Source of the DNA: Gordionus sp. m RMFG-2023
Taxonomy: Eukaryota; Nematomorpha; Gordioida; Chordodea; Parachordodidae
Direction of reading: 5' to 3'
DNA length: 64,000 nt
NCBI RefSeq assembly: GCF_954871325.1
Contig: NC_088775.1
Coordinates: forward strand, 16,593,561-16,657,560
Shown: in pieces, positions 12,801-27,800 of the stretch
How positions within the stretch are numbered: position 1 is the first letter of the stretch
How the letters are laid out: each line of letters opens with the position of its first letter
Notes under the pieces: generated by a model
Told to the model about the DNA's origin: nothing
What the model saw: the letters and a program-made list of their open reading frames with translations, nothing else
Databases searched by the model: none
Program-made: the position numbers and the translations under genes

Positions 12801-15800
12801 GCCATTTCTAGGAAAATAATTATTGTTTTTTTTCTTTTCAAGAATAGGGAAAATGTGGTGAGCTTGTCTGACCTAAATTAATATTATGCACACTTGAATG
12901 AGAGCTAACGAGGCGATTTTAATAAAATTTTAATGAATTACGATTCAAATAAAGTAACCTTCATGTTTATCTAATTGTACAAAGATGATTGGAGAGTATT
13001 TGTTAGTCTTATTTTTGAAGAATAAATAATTCTCAACAAGATCGTTATATAAAATAAAATTCTATTTTTATTTTTAAAAAACTGATCAAATGAAATTAAA
13101 CCAGTCAAACATTTTTAAAATCTATACCTATTAATTATATTAATTTATCTTATATAAATTATAATAAGTCTTTGACGTCGTGTTGTTAAACGGCTCGATT
13201 TATGTCGGTTTTAAAAAATCATGTAAACAAGGAGATTTTGCTTGGCAGAAAGGTGTCAGTCTCTATTTGCCAAATCTCTAGGTTTACATAATCTTTCTTT
13301 CCTTCTTTCTTTACGAAAATCTTAATCGGGCCATTTTTAAGCGACTAAAATCCGGCCGTTTAGCAGCCTATCTCGAAAGTTTGCTCAGCTATAATTTTAT
13401 CCACCTATCTTTCGCTTTATCTCCTATACTTCCCGCCTCTTACCTAGGAAAAAAATTTCTCCCATTATAATTTTTTTTCTTATATTTATGGTTCATTAAT
13501 AAAAATTCAGTTAAAAAATTATTTGTTATCATGTATTATCAATAATCATGATTAAGATTGAGATATTTGATTTTCTTTAATATATCAAGATGAAGATTTC
13601 CGAATCGAGGCGATTCAATTTTGCTAAAAAAATTGACACCCACATATAGTCCCAAGCATGTGGCTGCTTGCTTAGCTACGAAATTACTAGTGAGAAGGAT
13701 TATGACTTTTAAATTATATTTCTTATTAAAGGGGAATAGTTAAAACATAGTATTTTTACAAAATTTTCTATTCTTTGATCAGTAAATTTTTTTTATTTTA
13801 ACAGTATAAAATAAATTTAATCAGTATCGTTTGATTATAGTGTAAATGCTGGTAAAATGTAAATTCTTCTGGAAAAATTTCCAAATTAAGTTTTATTCTC
13901 TTATATGCTATAGATACAAATTTAAAATCAAATTGCTGGTTATATAGATTAATTTTTAAAAAAATCATTTAATCGAATAAAAGATGGTTAAAATCTTTTA
14001 ATGTAATTATATTAAAAAATAATTAGAAAAGAAAATATTAGATAACATTTATTATTTAGCGAATTTAGGGTCAATTATTTTTAAAAATAAGAACATTTAT
14101 AATGATTATAATTTATGTTTTCTTATCAAAAGTCTCAGATATTAGAGTAGGGGAGACCGGGGAACATGAGAGCTCTAAAAGGTAAAAAATCAATAAAATT
14201 AAAACTATTTGATAATATTGGACAAATAAATTTTATCCCACTTATTTACTTGCTACACATAAAAATATTTTTTAACAGTATATTAATTTTTTGAAAGGAT
14301 GAGCTACACCCGGGAAAGGATGTGCTTTTCTATGAGGTGCTTTTGGACTGCAAGATATTGATATTTTTAAATATAAAAATGATATATATTATTGCAACCA
14401 ATAAAAAATAAATTATAATGGAAAATAATTATAAAAAATTAGTTGAATGTATTAAAAATTTAAACAAATAAAGAATGGATTAAAAATACAACAGGATCCA
14501 TCAAATATAATATAGTTTCTTCCTCTTTCTTGAAAATTGTTTTGATGTGGACAATTTAAAACCTCGTTGTTTCATTAATCTTGATTAATATCTTTTTACT
14601 GTTGCAAAGCCTAAGTTAGTTCTCTCTATAACGGCTAGCAAGGAAGGATTTCCATTAAATATATTAATGATTTCATCATTTTTTAGTTGTCTCTTTTTAC
14701 AAATAATTTCTTAACATATTCAAATTTCAATAAGCAAAAATAATTTTTAAAAAAAACATCCAAAAAGCTCTAAACCTCTGAAAATTAGCCTCAGGCTCTC
14801 AATATCTTTAAAATTAGATTTTAAGGTATATTAAACATATTTTTTGTTCCAAGAAAATATTTTATATAGAATAGGACTTAATCATTGATATAAGATAATT
14901 ATTGGACAATTAAAACTTTATTTTTTTTTTGATAAATTTCAGCATTTTGAAAAGTACATTTAAAGGTAAAATTGTGTTGGAAAGATTTTACTTGATCTGA
15001 TATTAACAAAAAGTATAGCCACATATACATATTGCAGTTATACATAATGTAGTTATAAACATTTACATATTGTAGTTACATATTTGGCTAAAAAATTAAC
15101 CATTTTAGTTGAGTATCTAGTAAATAAACCAAAGGCTTGCAAAAACCTCGTCATAAGATTTCCGGTATTAAAATAAATGAATTTATTATACTGGTATATT
15201 AATTTAAATAATTTACTTATTTTACTGGTGACATATATTAAAATATTACAGAAAAAAATTATTTATTGATTGACAAATCAATTAAAATACTGACTGAATA
15301 GAAAAAATATTTACTGGTATATCTATTACCATGTATTGACTGCGCTATATGATAACTGACTGACATTTTATTATTTATATTGGTATAACTAATAAAAAAT
15401 AAAAAATGACAATTTCTTGATAAAATTTTTTTAAAAAAATACTCATAATTTAGATATTGATAGAGCGATCAAAAATTTTTTATAAATTAAAATTTTTACC
15501 AACCTAAATTTAAAATAAATTCCTAAAAAAAATAACCGTTTAAATAACCTGATTATATAAAACTTGTTTAGTTTTTTTAAAGTTATTCACGCAATTTTAG
15601 AAAATATATTGGAAATATTTATGTTTCAAATTAGCATTGCTCTTTAATAATTTTTGGAAATTATTGTAGGTCTCAACTCTCAATACTAGAACTATAGCTT
15701 TCCAATTATATTAGAATTTTAGTTCCTTTGGATCTGAAACTCAAAATTGCGCCCTAAATAAGAAATAAAAAAAATTCTTATAACTCATGGAATATTAATT

Positions 15801-18800
15801 GGAACGCGGCGATGGAGGGCTAAAACATTTTTGGACAAAGTATTTTCCAATTTTTTTTATTTTACCAGTGTCTGAAGTTCACAATTTTTTTTTATAGCTT
15901 ATAATTGAACAAATTTATGTTTATTTTCACAAAATACTGTGCTGGTGGGGCCGGAAAACTTGTATAGAATTATTTTACGGACCTGGTTAAATACTCTTTA
16001 TGAAAGGTCCGGTTTGAGCCGGGTTGACCTCAAATTTGGGCATAATATTTATATTTTGTGTCATGAAATAAAATTTTTTTAAAAAAATTTGAAATTAGGC
16101 ACTTCTCTCCAACTAACACTTTTTTTAATTATTATCTATGTCAAAGGCAAAAAAAAAATAATATAAAATTATAAAAAGATTCTAATCAATAACAAACATA
16201 ATGGACAAGCATTTCAATTTTTTTTTATATATTGCATTATATAAATATACCTTTATAATATTTTCTTTAAATTATTACAATGAAAAAAGAAATTATAAAT
16301 TTTAATTATTTTATATTTGCTCTTATTGTTAGATTAGATTTAATAAAATAATATAATTTTAAATAAATTTCCGTTACGTCTTAAATTACTGATAATAATA
16401 TTTTATTATATTTAATTATTTGTGACTTTATATTTTCTTTACTTTTTTTTTCGAAAAATAAAAGTAAGGTCACATTATCTGTTTATGGTCCAATTTTTTT
16501 GTTTGGCTTTGTTATTCTAGAGGGAGGAAGGAAGGAAGGATCTAACTAATTAAAATAATTTAGGTCATTTTTAAAAAAAAAATAGATAAAATCTCTATAT
16601 AAAATCATATATACCGACACTAAATTTTTGCTTATTCTTAGGCCCTAGCTTGTCCGGCTTGAAATTGGATACCGGCTTGGCCCCATTTTAATTGAGAAAT
16701 CCAAACTAAATGCATTTTTTATAAGCTTAAAATAACAATCACTATTGCTTTGTTCCAGATAGTGTTGTTAAAAAGTCCGATTTGAGTCGATTTTTAAAAC
16801 CGTCTGATTAAGATTTTAGCCAAAATAATATTATGTAAGCCTCGAGATTTGGCAAATAAATATCCAAACCTTTCTGCCGCCTATGAACAAAATATCCAAA
16901 CTTATATAATAGTTTTGGATATAATCTTCATCAGCCGTTTTTTAAAATCGACCCGAATTGGGATTTTTAACAACATTAGTCCCAGAGATATTTTAATTCT
17001 TCATTTTATTATCAAAAACGTCATTTTTTTAGAATATTTTTCCAATTCTGATTCTGGTCCTACTTTTTTTTAAAAAAATAAATGGAGCTCTATATTATAA
17101 CAAAGTTGGTTTAATTTTTAAAAGTGCGGACTATTATATTTTATTTTATGACGTTTTGACTGATAAATATTTTTAATTAGTGCTGTTAAACGGCTTGTTT
17201 TGAGCAGCTTTGAAAAACAGCTAATTCTATATATAAGCCAAGCCAGAAATAATTGCTTAAGCCTCTAGATTTTACTAATAGATGTCTAGACTTTTGTACC
17301 ATCTATGATCTTCAGGCTTGTGTAATATTTTTCTGGATAAAATACTGAGTTAACCGTCGGCTCAAAATAGCCGTTTAACATCTCATTACATGTAATATAG
17401 AATGCAGTATGATACAATTTGTAAAATTATCTCATTTCAGAAGATAATCATTATCTAAAAAATTTAAAGCCAATTGATGGTTGTATATTTTTTAACCCCA
17501 TACACGGAGTTGAGAAATAAAAATTTTAATTTATATAAGATGGAATATTCTAATTAATGTATAGCTATAATGTATGAACACCATAGGCTTAGCCAGGGTG
17601 CCGGAGTGAATACATCCTCTCCCTAACGCAAATTGCCTGTTACCGCGAATATTATTTTAAGCGACCCACCCCCACACCTTACACCTTCCCTACCCCCTCT
17701 CCCCCCAAAATATGTACTATATCATCATTATAAGAAAAATAAGCAAATGTTAATAATTTTTAAAAATAATGAGTATATAATTCAAAAAATGTAACATACC
17801 ATCTACTATTCAAATATTGCTTTGATTCATTTGATAGTTCTCCACCTATAGTCTCAGTTACCTCTAGACTTATCTCAAATCAATTTCTTGTCATTCGTTA
17901 CAGTTGGCTTGATATGTTGGAGAGTGCGCTTTACTGGAAAGCTCTATCCGATGTATGTCTCTGTATTTCTGTCCGTCTTTACCACATTTATTTCTGGCCA
18001 AGGATATATAAGAAAATTCAAATATCATGTATTATACTCGTATGACCGAACAAAGTAACATATACCTTTATTTATCAACAATGTGAGGGTTTAATTTAAT
18101 AATCAACTTCAATTTGATTTAGAGAAATACGTGTTTTCTAATATTTCTATAGTTAGACTAAATTTCAGGCATACCATAGGTTTAATATTGGTCTTATAAT
18201 GTATATGCAAATATTTTTAAATCAATACTTATGTTTCTATCATGTGTAACAACTCTTATTGCTTCTTTATAAAATGCTTACATTTAGAAATCACGGTATT
18301 TGGGCCACTTCTATGTCAGATAATAGTACTCAAATAAAAATCAACAAAGTGTTTTATTTTTATTATCATGAAGGAAACATTAATATCAAGAAACAAATCT
18401 TTGCAATCATTTCTTAACATCTCCATTACCTATTCTTGATCAATAGTAGTTAGCTAGGTGCTTTGGGTGCTAAAGCCTTTTTAAAAATTAGCACTCATTT
18501 GTAAAAAATACATTAATATTATATTTAAGTACAAAATATAAATATATATCATTTTCCTTGTGGCAATAATTCATTTTATTTTTATTTAAAAAAATAAAAA
18601 TGGTGAAAAATCATAATATATTATATAATAAATTCAATATACATTCATTATTGCCCTGATTTTTGAATATATAAATAGACTTATTTCTAATTTGACGTTC
18701 AGTATTTAATTAGTTCCATTTTAATTCCGAAAAATGCAAAATCAGTAGAAGGATATAAATATATGGGCATAAACTCTGCCGAAGGCCGAGCAGAAAGGGG

Positions 18801-21800
18801 CCGAAGGTTCAATAAAGGGGTTATGGGGGCGAGGATTTCAATAATATTATGTATAAATAGAGTAAAATATATACAATTTATTAAAATAAATTAACACTTT
18901 TTAGCACCCCCTTTTGTAGAAAGCTCGCTACCTGCTAATTAAGGCACATATTTATCCAAATTCGCAGTTCTTATCTCCTTATTTATGCTATATCATTGGC
19001 GCACACTAATTAAAACACCGTGTTCCTAACTCTAGTTTCACAAACGTAGTAGAGGAGACCGGTGTAAAGGGATGGACGATGTTAGTGAATAACTTCTTAA
19101 CCCTTGAGCATAAGGACTTTAAATTTGTTATGAAGATGTATTTTTATATCTTATCTATGTTCATCTTTTGAAAATCTTTCCGGGTAAATATTTTGCTAAA
19201 AAATTGTTTTTTTACCTAGAATTTATAAAAATACCATCTAGTGTTTATTGCTTTTAGCAAAATATATTAAGGCCCAGAATATAAAAAATACATGTTTCTT
19301 AAAGCCATAGTTATAAAATATAATTTATCGGAAGTTTATAGCTTAACGAGAAGTCACTCAATAACGATTTAAACAAAAGATATTATGGTATAGTTGCTAT
19401 GGGTAAAACGGTTAAAATGTTCCATCTGATTTAAGATTTTAAATATTAGCATCTAATACTATATAAAAAAAAATACTTTTGTGCTAAAAGGGACATTAAT
19501 AAAAGTTTGTGTTATTTGGAATAAAATTTTATGAATAGTCGCAAAGGGGAAGAATAATTGAAATGTAGGATGTTAAAAAGGGCACATTCAAAATGTGCTA
19601 TTTTGGATATATTTTTACATTCTGGCATTGTATTGATTGGTTTATACTAAAAGTAATGAATAGCTGTCAAAATTGCAGTATTTTGTTTAATTTAACAATA
19701 TAGTCATGTTCAATTTTATTTTAACCATTTTACCCCTATGCTTAGCTACCTTGGGTATGGGGTAAAATAGACACTTCACATAATTAATCGCAGTGCCTAA
19801 AGTATTATATATATTCTATGCAAAATATTACCTCTTTTCCCTCCGGCCCTCTCAACATCCACAGCTGTTATAACGCGGGCTCTCATATTAAAAGATTAAT
19901 TCCCTTAATACTTTGATCATATAAAATTTATTTTTAGAGTTAATTCATAATCGTTGATACTATAACCTGTGCAGGTTTACAAGGAACGGCTTATAATAGC
20001 ATCAATTCACGAGGAAGTGTGAGGATCTAGATATATATATACAATTCAAGAGTTCATATTTTTGTAATGCTCAAGGTTTGTAAGTTCAACCAAAATATAC
20101 ACCGTCCAACCACTCAAATAAAATAAACAAACAAGATATCGTATTTTTCTAAAATTTAAAAATCTTACATTAAAAAAATCGATTCTCATACATTACTGAT
20201 TCAGTCCAATCCTTCCTGATCGACCACGACGACGAAGTATTATTAATTAGAGTAGATAAATATAACAAATTTGAAATACCGTTAAAACCAACAAAATTTT
20301 GTTATTCATTTACTAGTAGCGTCACCAGGAATGAATTATTGGGGTCTCGAGCTCCCTAAAAATAGTTTTGAAATTACATATCTTGAAGCAAAAGATATTT
20401 TTAAAAATATTCTGTTTGAAACAATTTTAGTCTTAAGCAACCATTTAGTTGGCAAACTGTAAAGTCTAGTGTTACCCTCGCACTTACTACGGAGTACCTC
20501 TACCACTAATATATAAAGCTTTACAGATAAAATTGAAATTTCCGTTAATCCAACTCTGTTAACAACATTTTGTAACAGGTAAATAGCATTTAGGTTAAGA
20601 CTACGAGAAAACTCAATATAAAAATTTTGTAGACATCGCCCGTGCTTATAAAGAGAATCATTGACCAAATATTGAGTAAAAAATCTACTCAAAAATGATG
20701 TCTTCCATGCTGCCAAATTTAAAGAGATTGTAACAGATTGTGCGAATACTTGGCATACTTTAAACAATCAACTGGAAGTAGAAAGTAATCCCCTAATTAA
20801 TATCAATAACATTTAAACCCATTTGGGTCATAATGTCTTTGCCACTTAATATAGGACAGAAGCGTTCATTCAAAAATTAGATGAAAAGTCAAAAAAATGA
20901 CAACCAATAAAAGGTCTATTTGTGTACAACAGATTATTTTTTGGGATCCTTTTATTGCTTTAGATTTTTCAAAAATCGAGACTTTATTAAAACTTTGAAG
21001 GAAGCTGTGCTTATTTGGAAGACACGGATTTTAAAAATTCACTAAAACCTATAGATATAAACAATTGCGAGCCTTTATAAGCATTTAGAGGTATTATTCG
21101 TTTTAACAGTACTTAATTCCTCCCTCTCTCGAGGAACGAAACGAATACGTATGCTTTTAATTACATAAGTGTTATTAATGAGAGATATGTGTTTACACTC
21201 CTATAAAATTTCCTGTTTCCTGATCCGAAAAATATTTTGATCTTTTATGGTTGACGTGTTGTCTTTTCGCATATCAATTTTGATTAAATAAGGGCTTAAC
21301 CCGAGTTAAAATAATTCAATATTGCCAGATCGAGTTTCTGTTAAATTTTCAAATCATAAAGGTTGATGAACGGCAATTTTGAAAGAAAGAAAGCCGATTC
21401 TAATTTCTCAAAGAGACCCAAAATAATGCGTTTGAATAATATGGACGCAGGTTAAAAATCCGTTATTGCATTTAGGAGGGAGGGATTGATTAAAAAATGA
21501 ATTGTTGTTTATATATTTGATTTTGACATAAGAAAATATGTTCTTACAGACTTCCCCAACCGACTCGGGGTGTTGGGGCGCTATCTTATGGTGTTATATT
21601 GTAATGTTTACATCAGTTTATGAAATTCGCGGTGAACCATTAATACTTAGCTTCGCATGAGAAAAACCTAAAAATGAGAATATTTTGTAGAAGAAATCAC
21701 ACACTGTTTTAGTGTTTATTTTATTTTGAAAGTTAGTTCTATATTATTTAGAATGACCATCATTCACAAACAATTAGAGAACCATGTCTTTTTATTGGAC

Positions 21801-24800
21801 AAGCGAGTCAATAAGACATATTGGAGAAGTAGGATAATCTGAGTGTTGATTTCTTGATCCCGAGGAAGCATGCGAAAATCGCAATTATTTGAAAATCCAA
21901 TATATCATTTTTGATATTAGCTCACCTCAGACATAGTAGAGCCAAATATTGCAGGCGTTTAATATTAAGATCGCATTCATCCAGCATCTCCAGACATTTT
22001 AAAGGGAACTCCTAGATTTATACCCTTACTTACTACCCCCCACCCTTCCCCCCTGAAAAATATAGAGCGATAAATTACTCAACCGTTCATGTAGGTATTG
22101 CCTTTATGAAAAATGGGGGAAGATATTTGATTTATTATTCAGTGGTATCAATTTGATACCTATGATAATTAATCTCCTTTATTCAAAAATGGTAAAAAGG
22201 TGGTGTCAGTTATTTTATCTGGCCGTTGGGAACTTAGAAACTAATTATTTTTGTCATCAGTTGGTCCTTCTCAGGGGTTTTTCTTTAATATTTTAGTTGT
22301 AAATAAGTTTTAAATGGTCGGAGGCTTCTATCTCTCTATTCAATGATTCATTCGCAGGGACTACGTCGTTTTCGGTTGTTGATAAAATTAATCATGACAC
22401 ATAAAAACATTATTTACATATTTTTTTGTCTACATTTATTTAATCCGATAATAATTGACAAACTTTAAAGTTGACTATAATTTCTCTCGGCATTAATAAG
22501 TATATCCGAAATATCCTATAGTCATTGTAAGCATTTTGCAGAGGAGATCTTTATATCTGAAGGAACATCTGAAGTTAAACAACGGTCATGTTAAGCTTTT
22601 AATTGCTTGATAAATTTACTCCAAATATTTGTTTGTTCCTCTAACAATTAATTTTGTCATTAGAAAATGTTAATTGATTTTAAACTCTACCGAATTAAAA
22701 GAAAAAAGTAAAATAAAAATAATATTCCTAACTATACATACTTTTTATACGATTACATTATATATTTTTTCCCATAATTATATAGAGTTTGTTAAAAATA
22801 AATGTAAAATATTTTCTTCTATCTTAGGAACTGTCATCATCTTTTATAATTCCAGGCTCCGTTTAATGTTGTTAATTAAATAATTAGCTAATTCAAAATT
22901 TTATCATGATCCTTATCATTTATTTTATTATACTTAATATTTTTTTTGTTAATGTTGCGACGTTCTTTTCAATAGCGTGCGACAAATATTCCTCAGTATA
23001 TAAAAAAAAAGAGGTTATACAAGCTTAAAAATGGATTTTTTTAAAAAAAATTTCATACATTCGAACATAATATTTCTAGTATAATATTATTCTCTAACGT
23101 TTTCACATCCAACATTCAGTATTTAAATTTTTTTTAAAAAATCATTTTTTTACCTTCAATTTAGTCACCAATTTTTTTTGTGATACACTACACACATTAC
23201 TTCTATAATATATAAACTTATATTTTTTTGCTATAATTAAGTTACATTTCAACATAAACTTTAAAAAAATAAATTATAATATTGAGGTTTAATTAAAAAA
23301 AAAATTATTTTCATCTATCCTTTTTTTTATCCTATAAGAACAATGGATTCTCGTTGTTTGAGAAAAATATGATAAAATTGTGCACGAAAATTCGGTGAAG
23401 TTTCGCAATGTTTGATTATTTTTATATAAATTTATTTGATGCAAATTTAAAGGTGAACTTAAAAAAACAAATTTTATATAATAAATATCGTGGTATTTGG
23501 TATAATATATAAACTATATTTTATGTAATATTATGATACATATTGATTATGGTGTATTATTATTATAATTGCTTAAATTACCACATTTTTAAATTTAAAT
23601 ATTTATAAATTTAAAATTATATAATAAAATACTAAATCTTATGTAAACCTATTAATTTATATAATATGGTAAGGTCATCTTTTTCTATATTTAATTTATG
23701 ACAAACATCTGGAACTGGACATACACGAAGGATATAATAAGATTTAAATAAATCACAACTAACTTATTCCTTTTAATTCGTATTTTAAATGGGTTTCATG
23801 TAAATTGAATAGCATTTTTTAGATTTATTAAGGATTTAAGATAGCTATTACTAGAGTGTCAAAGAAGACAAATTCCATAAATTCCCATTATTAAGGGTTA
23901 ATCTATCAAATATATATTAAAATATTTATACCAAACCTGGTTTTTTAAATTTTCAGTTATGGGTTTGAAAAGATTTTCGGTCAGTTCAAATTTACATACT
24001 GAATCAAGTTAACAAATTCGATCTGAAGTCCTACTTTTAATAATGGCAGGATTGGGTAATAATTGATTGATCAAAAATTTTATGATATAAAAAAAATTAG
24101 CATAAAATATTTTAAAAAGTAATATTTTAATGATAAAAATGGTCTTAGAACTCCGGTCTGATTAGCGTCTATTCTCAGTCTTGATAAAATATATTTTACT
24201 AGCTAAATATTATTTGGTAATTTAGGTAACTTCACTGAACTTTTCAAAAACAGGTGACTTAGTAACTAAAGAGAAGTAGATTATCAAGAATAATGATATA
24301 TACAATCAATCACGTATATTGAGTCCATGACTCAAAATTGAAAAATTTATTGTATAAAGTTTTTAAACTAATCTAAATTAAAGATTATATTATTATTATA
24401 ATAAAAAAAATATATTTTTACTACTGTAAGTTATTTATCATATTTTACTATTCCTTTTATTTGTAAATAAATGAAATTCTTCAATTTTTTATTATTTCTA
24501 TATAGGTTGTTTAAAACTAAAAAATCGGTCAGGATCATGGTCCGGCCTTTATGTGTGATTAACGATTATGTTTAGCCTATAGAATCGGTTTCGCTATTCG
24601 TTTAGTCTTTAAATCGGTTCCAATCCGAACAGGGCCGTGATCTTAACTAATGATATTTTGATAAGATGAGTGAGATAATATATAAATAAATAAACCTTCA
24701 AATCATTAATCAAGGAAAGATGGTAGGATCTAGAAGGTTAGATATATACATATAAATAATGCTTAGAAATAAGTAATATAATACTTTTCCTAACAATATT

Positions 24801-27800
24801 AATTTTTTTTGATAAAAATATTTTTCGGGGAAAATTTGATTTGATTCATACCTCAAAGAAAGTTGAGACATGCATTTTTAAACATTTTTGAGCTATAAAA
24901 ATTATATAAAAATTCAAAAATAAAATTTCTATTCATAGTATGAATTTTAAATTTTCTCGTTTCACCCTCAAAAAAGTGGGTTCATCACTTATTATTACAA
25001 TTTATTTCAAGGTAGATACTATAACATTTTTCAATAAATTAATACATTATGCAGATTAGGGAAGTAAAGTAATTCGATTTTTAAAACATACACTGTTATT
25101 AAAATTAAAAAGTTTTTTTTTTAGTTATAAGGGTATGAATCATTATATAGTTCATTAAAAAACTTTTTCGTATGTGATCCAATGTTAACAAAAAAAAACA
25201 CTTTATAACCCATATGCGTAATGTAATCAGTTATATTGTATTTTTGATAAAATGAGTATTCAAGTTTAGTATACTCTATAAGACCCAGGCTCATGGGATT
25301 CAAGGCCTTCGTCTGGAAGTCTGTTAGGCACTCATTAAGTTAAGATATGTATTCTATATTTTGATGCATATCTCTAAAATATTCATTGCTCATGTCTTCC
25401 CCTAAAAAATATTAATTAGATTATTGAACGACAAAGAAAGAAAACCATTCGTAGAAGAAGCCGAAAGGCTTAGGAACGTTCATAAAAAGGAACACCCAGA
25501 CTACAAATACCAACCGAGAAGAAAAAAACCCCATCCATCGGTGGGCAAAAATTCCGAACAAATTAGCGATACAAGTACCGAGCTCAACAACGGAACAAGC
25601 AAATCTGAAAATTCTCTACAATCGACTAACAAGGAGATACGAATGGAAATGGAACAACCCGAAAAAGACGTTGATGGTGATACACGGTACAATGATCAAT
25701 GCCAAGGGGTAGTTGTTAGTGAGGAGTATGTATCAAATTACAACATATACGATTACGTATATAAAACGTGTCAAAAAAGAAAAAATCGCGTTGCCAAGAT
25801 CAAGGGTCTAGGCGCGGAAAAGAAAAACAAGAAAGAAAATACTAAGATAAAACCGATCCTCAAGGGCAAAAATGTCACGAATGGATTATCGAAGTCAAGT
25901 ATTCCAAAATCTTCCACTCAATTTCTAAGAGTATATTCAATTAAAATTTTTGAATTAAATATAGAAATAGTTAAATATCCTTTTATAATTAATTTAAACA
26001 TGGCGTTTTCAGGATTAGGGGTAACCGTTTCTCACCACCCTACGGTCTTATGTTTATAGCTTAATTAATATTGATTTTGTCTTTTTCTAAAATGGAAATT
26101 ATTGTTTAATTTCTATTTTTCTGGGGGGGGGGGAATTAATTTTTATGCTTAACTTGATTAACAGTAATGGGTTTACAGTTTGTAAATTAAAATTTTTAAA
26201 CTCAACCCAATTTATGATTGCCATTATACTCAATTGATATAATAAAAATATAAAAATTTTTATGCTTAACTTGATTAACAGTAATGGGTTTACAGTTTGT
26301 AAATTAAAATTTTTAAATTCAAAACCCAATTTATGATTGCCATTATACTCAATTGATATAATAAAAATATAAATAAGGCTGCTTTAAATAATGGATACGA
26401 AAAATTGTCGGAGGAACATTTCCCAATGCTAGATCCCAATTTGGGTTTATCGGAAAATCGATTTTTACCGACTCCGCCTAATAGTCCCGCAAGTCAATCC
26501 TCCTTTAACTATGGTTTAAATATCCCGCAATGTAAGAAATTCGTTATTCAAGGTTTGAGATTTTGTGTAAGATTGGTGTTAGTACTTTGCTACACACGTT
26601 TTGGAAAGGCATAACCTTAAAAATGATTAATTGGCAACCATTTTAAATATAAAAATTTTAATGACTCATGTAAAATTATTATTAGCTATGGCCCTGTGCA
26701 AAAAATAACTATTTAAATTTTTTATAATCAACTGGAATCAGAACCTTGAACCCTATGATTTATAGAAACCAAAAATTCATTCTAAAATTTCCAGAGTGCA
26801 AATAATTTATATTGTTTGAAATGTGTTTTTTGATTACTTTAACAGGTTTATAATCAGAAATAGAACCTTGAATCCTCGGGACCACTTTAAATTTAAGAAA
26901 CAGAACTAGAGCCATTTTTATATTTAGAACTGGAAATTTTTCTTGGTCCAGGTAACAAATTCTGAATATTCTATTACATATATTTTTTTTCAAATTTAAA
27001 TTAAGATGGCCCGTGAAAGAAAATGCCATGTGCCATAATCTTTGAAAAGTTTCTATTTATTTATAATTAATTAATTTGAAATGAATATTTGCCCATTTCC
27101 TTCCCCAGATACTCAATGCAATCTTAATTCCCAATTGGCTAATCCATACGAAATAGAAATTCTAAATGTTGGCAAAGACGTAGAACAACACGCATGGAAA
27201 TTCGATCCCAAAATGGACGGCGTTTCTAGTCCCTTTCATTTCGACATGGAGCCATCTTGCCACCACAAAATGATATACAATAACCATAACGAACTAAGAC
27301 CTAACTACGAGGAGTACAAGTACGATCATAATATAGATAACGCCGAGTTTGATCAATATTTGAGCAAAAATTTATGGGACAGTTCGTACATGGTATCGCA
27401 ATCAAAAACGTTCAATAACTTGTCTAACCTAAACTGCGGAGAACTAAGTCATCTCGATCAGCTTTTCACTTACAACAATAATAAGTTAAAATATTACAAC
27501 AATACTCTCAGCATAAATACCTATCTAAATACGCCATCTAAAAATTTTTCGAATAAAAATTTTACCGTTTCAGGCATTGAATCACAAACTTTCACGACCA
27601 TTTGTAATAACGAAAATATAGCAAATAATAATATAAACTTTTTGAATAAAATAGGCGATAATTTTAAATTAAAAAATCATTACTCAAATTACCCTTTCAC
27701 GTCGGTGTATCATAACGCGCAAGAATCGGGCCCGTTTCCGGATCGCAGCAGTATAAACGCGTTCGAACTACATAATAATCCAGGAGAACAAACCAGTGTG

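Larger units (their letters stand above)
9877..25419 (+). other. SoxE intron 1 (15.5 kb)
   Basis: Begins GTCAGT and ends TTAATTAG, phase 2, placed inside the HMG box as in vertebrate SOX8/9/10. Its size comes from AT-rich DNA and small transposons, annotated separately (13178, 16760, 17178, 18438, 20314). Stretches 9920-13170, 13400-16750, 17700-18430, 18941-20310 and 21140-25419 hold no gene that I can support. Weak transposon-like patches lie near 14145-14345 and 19045-19800 (GGAGACCGG-type motifs). No conserved enhancer can be judged without comparison. Confidence 0.85.

Noticed and set aside
20336-20767. 143-codon minus-strand open frame in SoxE intron 1
   Set aside because: No motif recognised. 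It lies just inside a hAT-like terminus and the opposite strand has protein-like stretches, so it is probably a shadow of decayed transposon coding. A protein search with no hit would support this.
27081-27108. ATG at 27081 as start of a separate gene
   Set aside because: A strong acceptor (TTCCTTCCCCAG) at 27108 joins the frame to exon 3, and the downstream EFDQYL motif belongs to SoxE.
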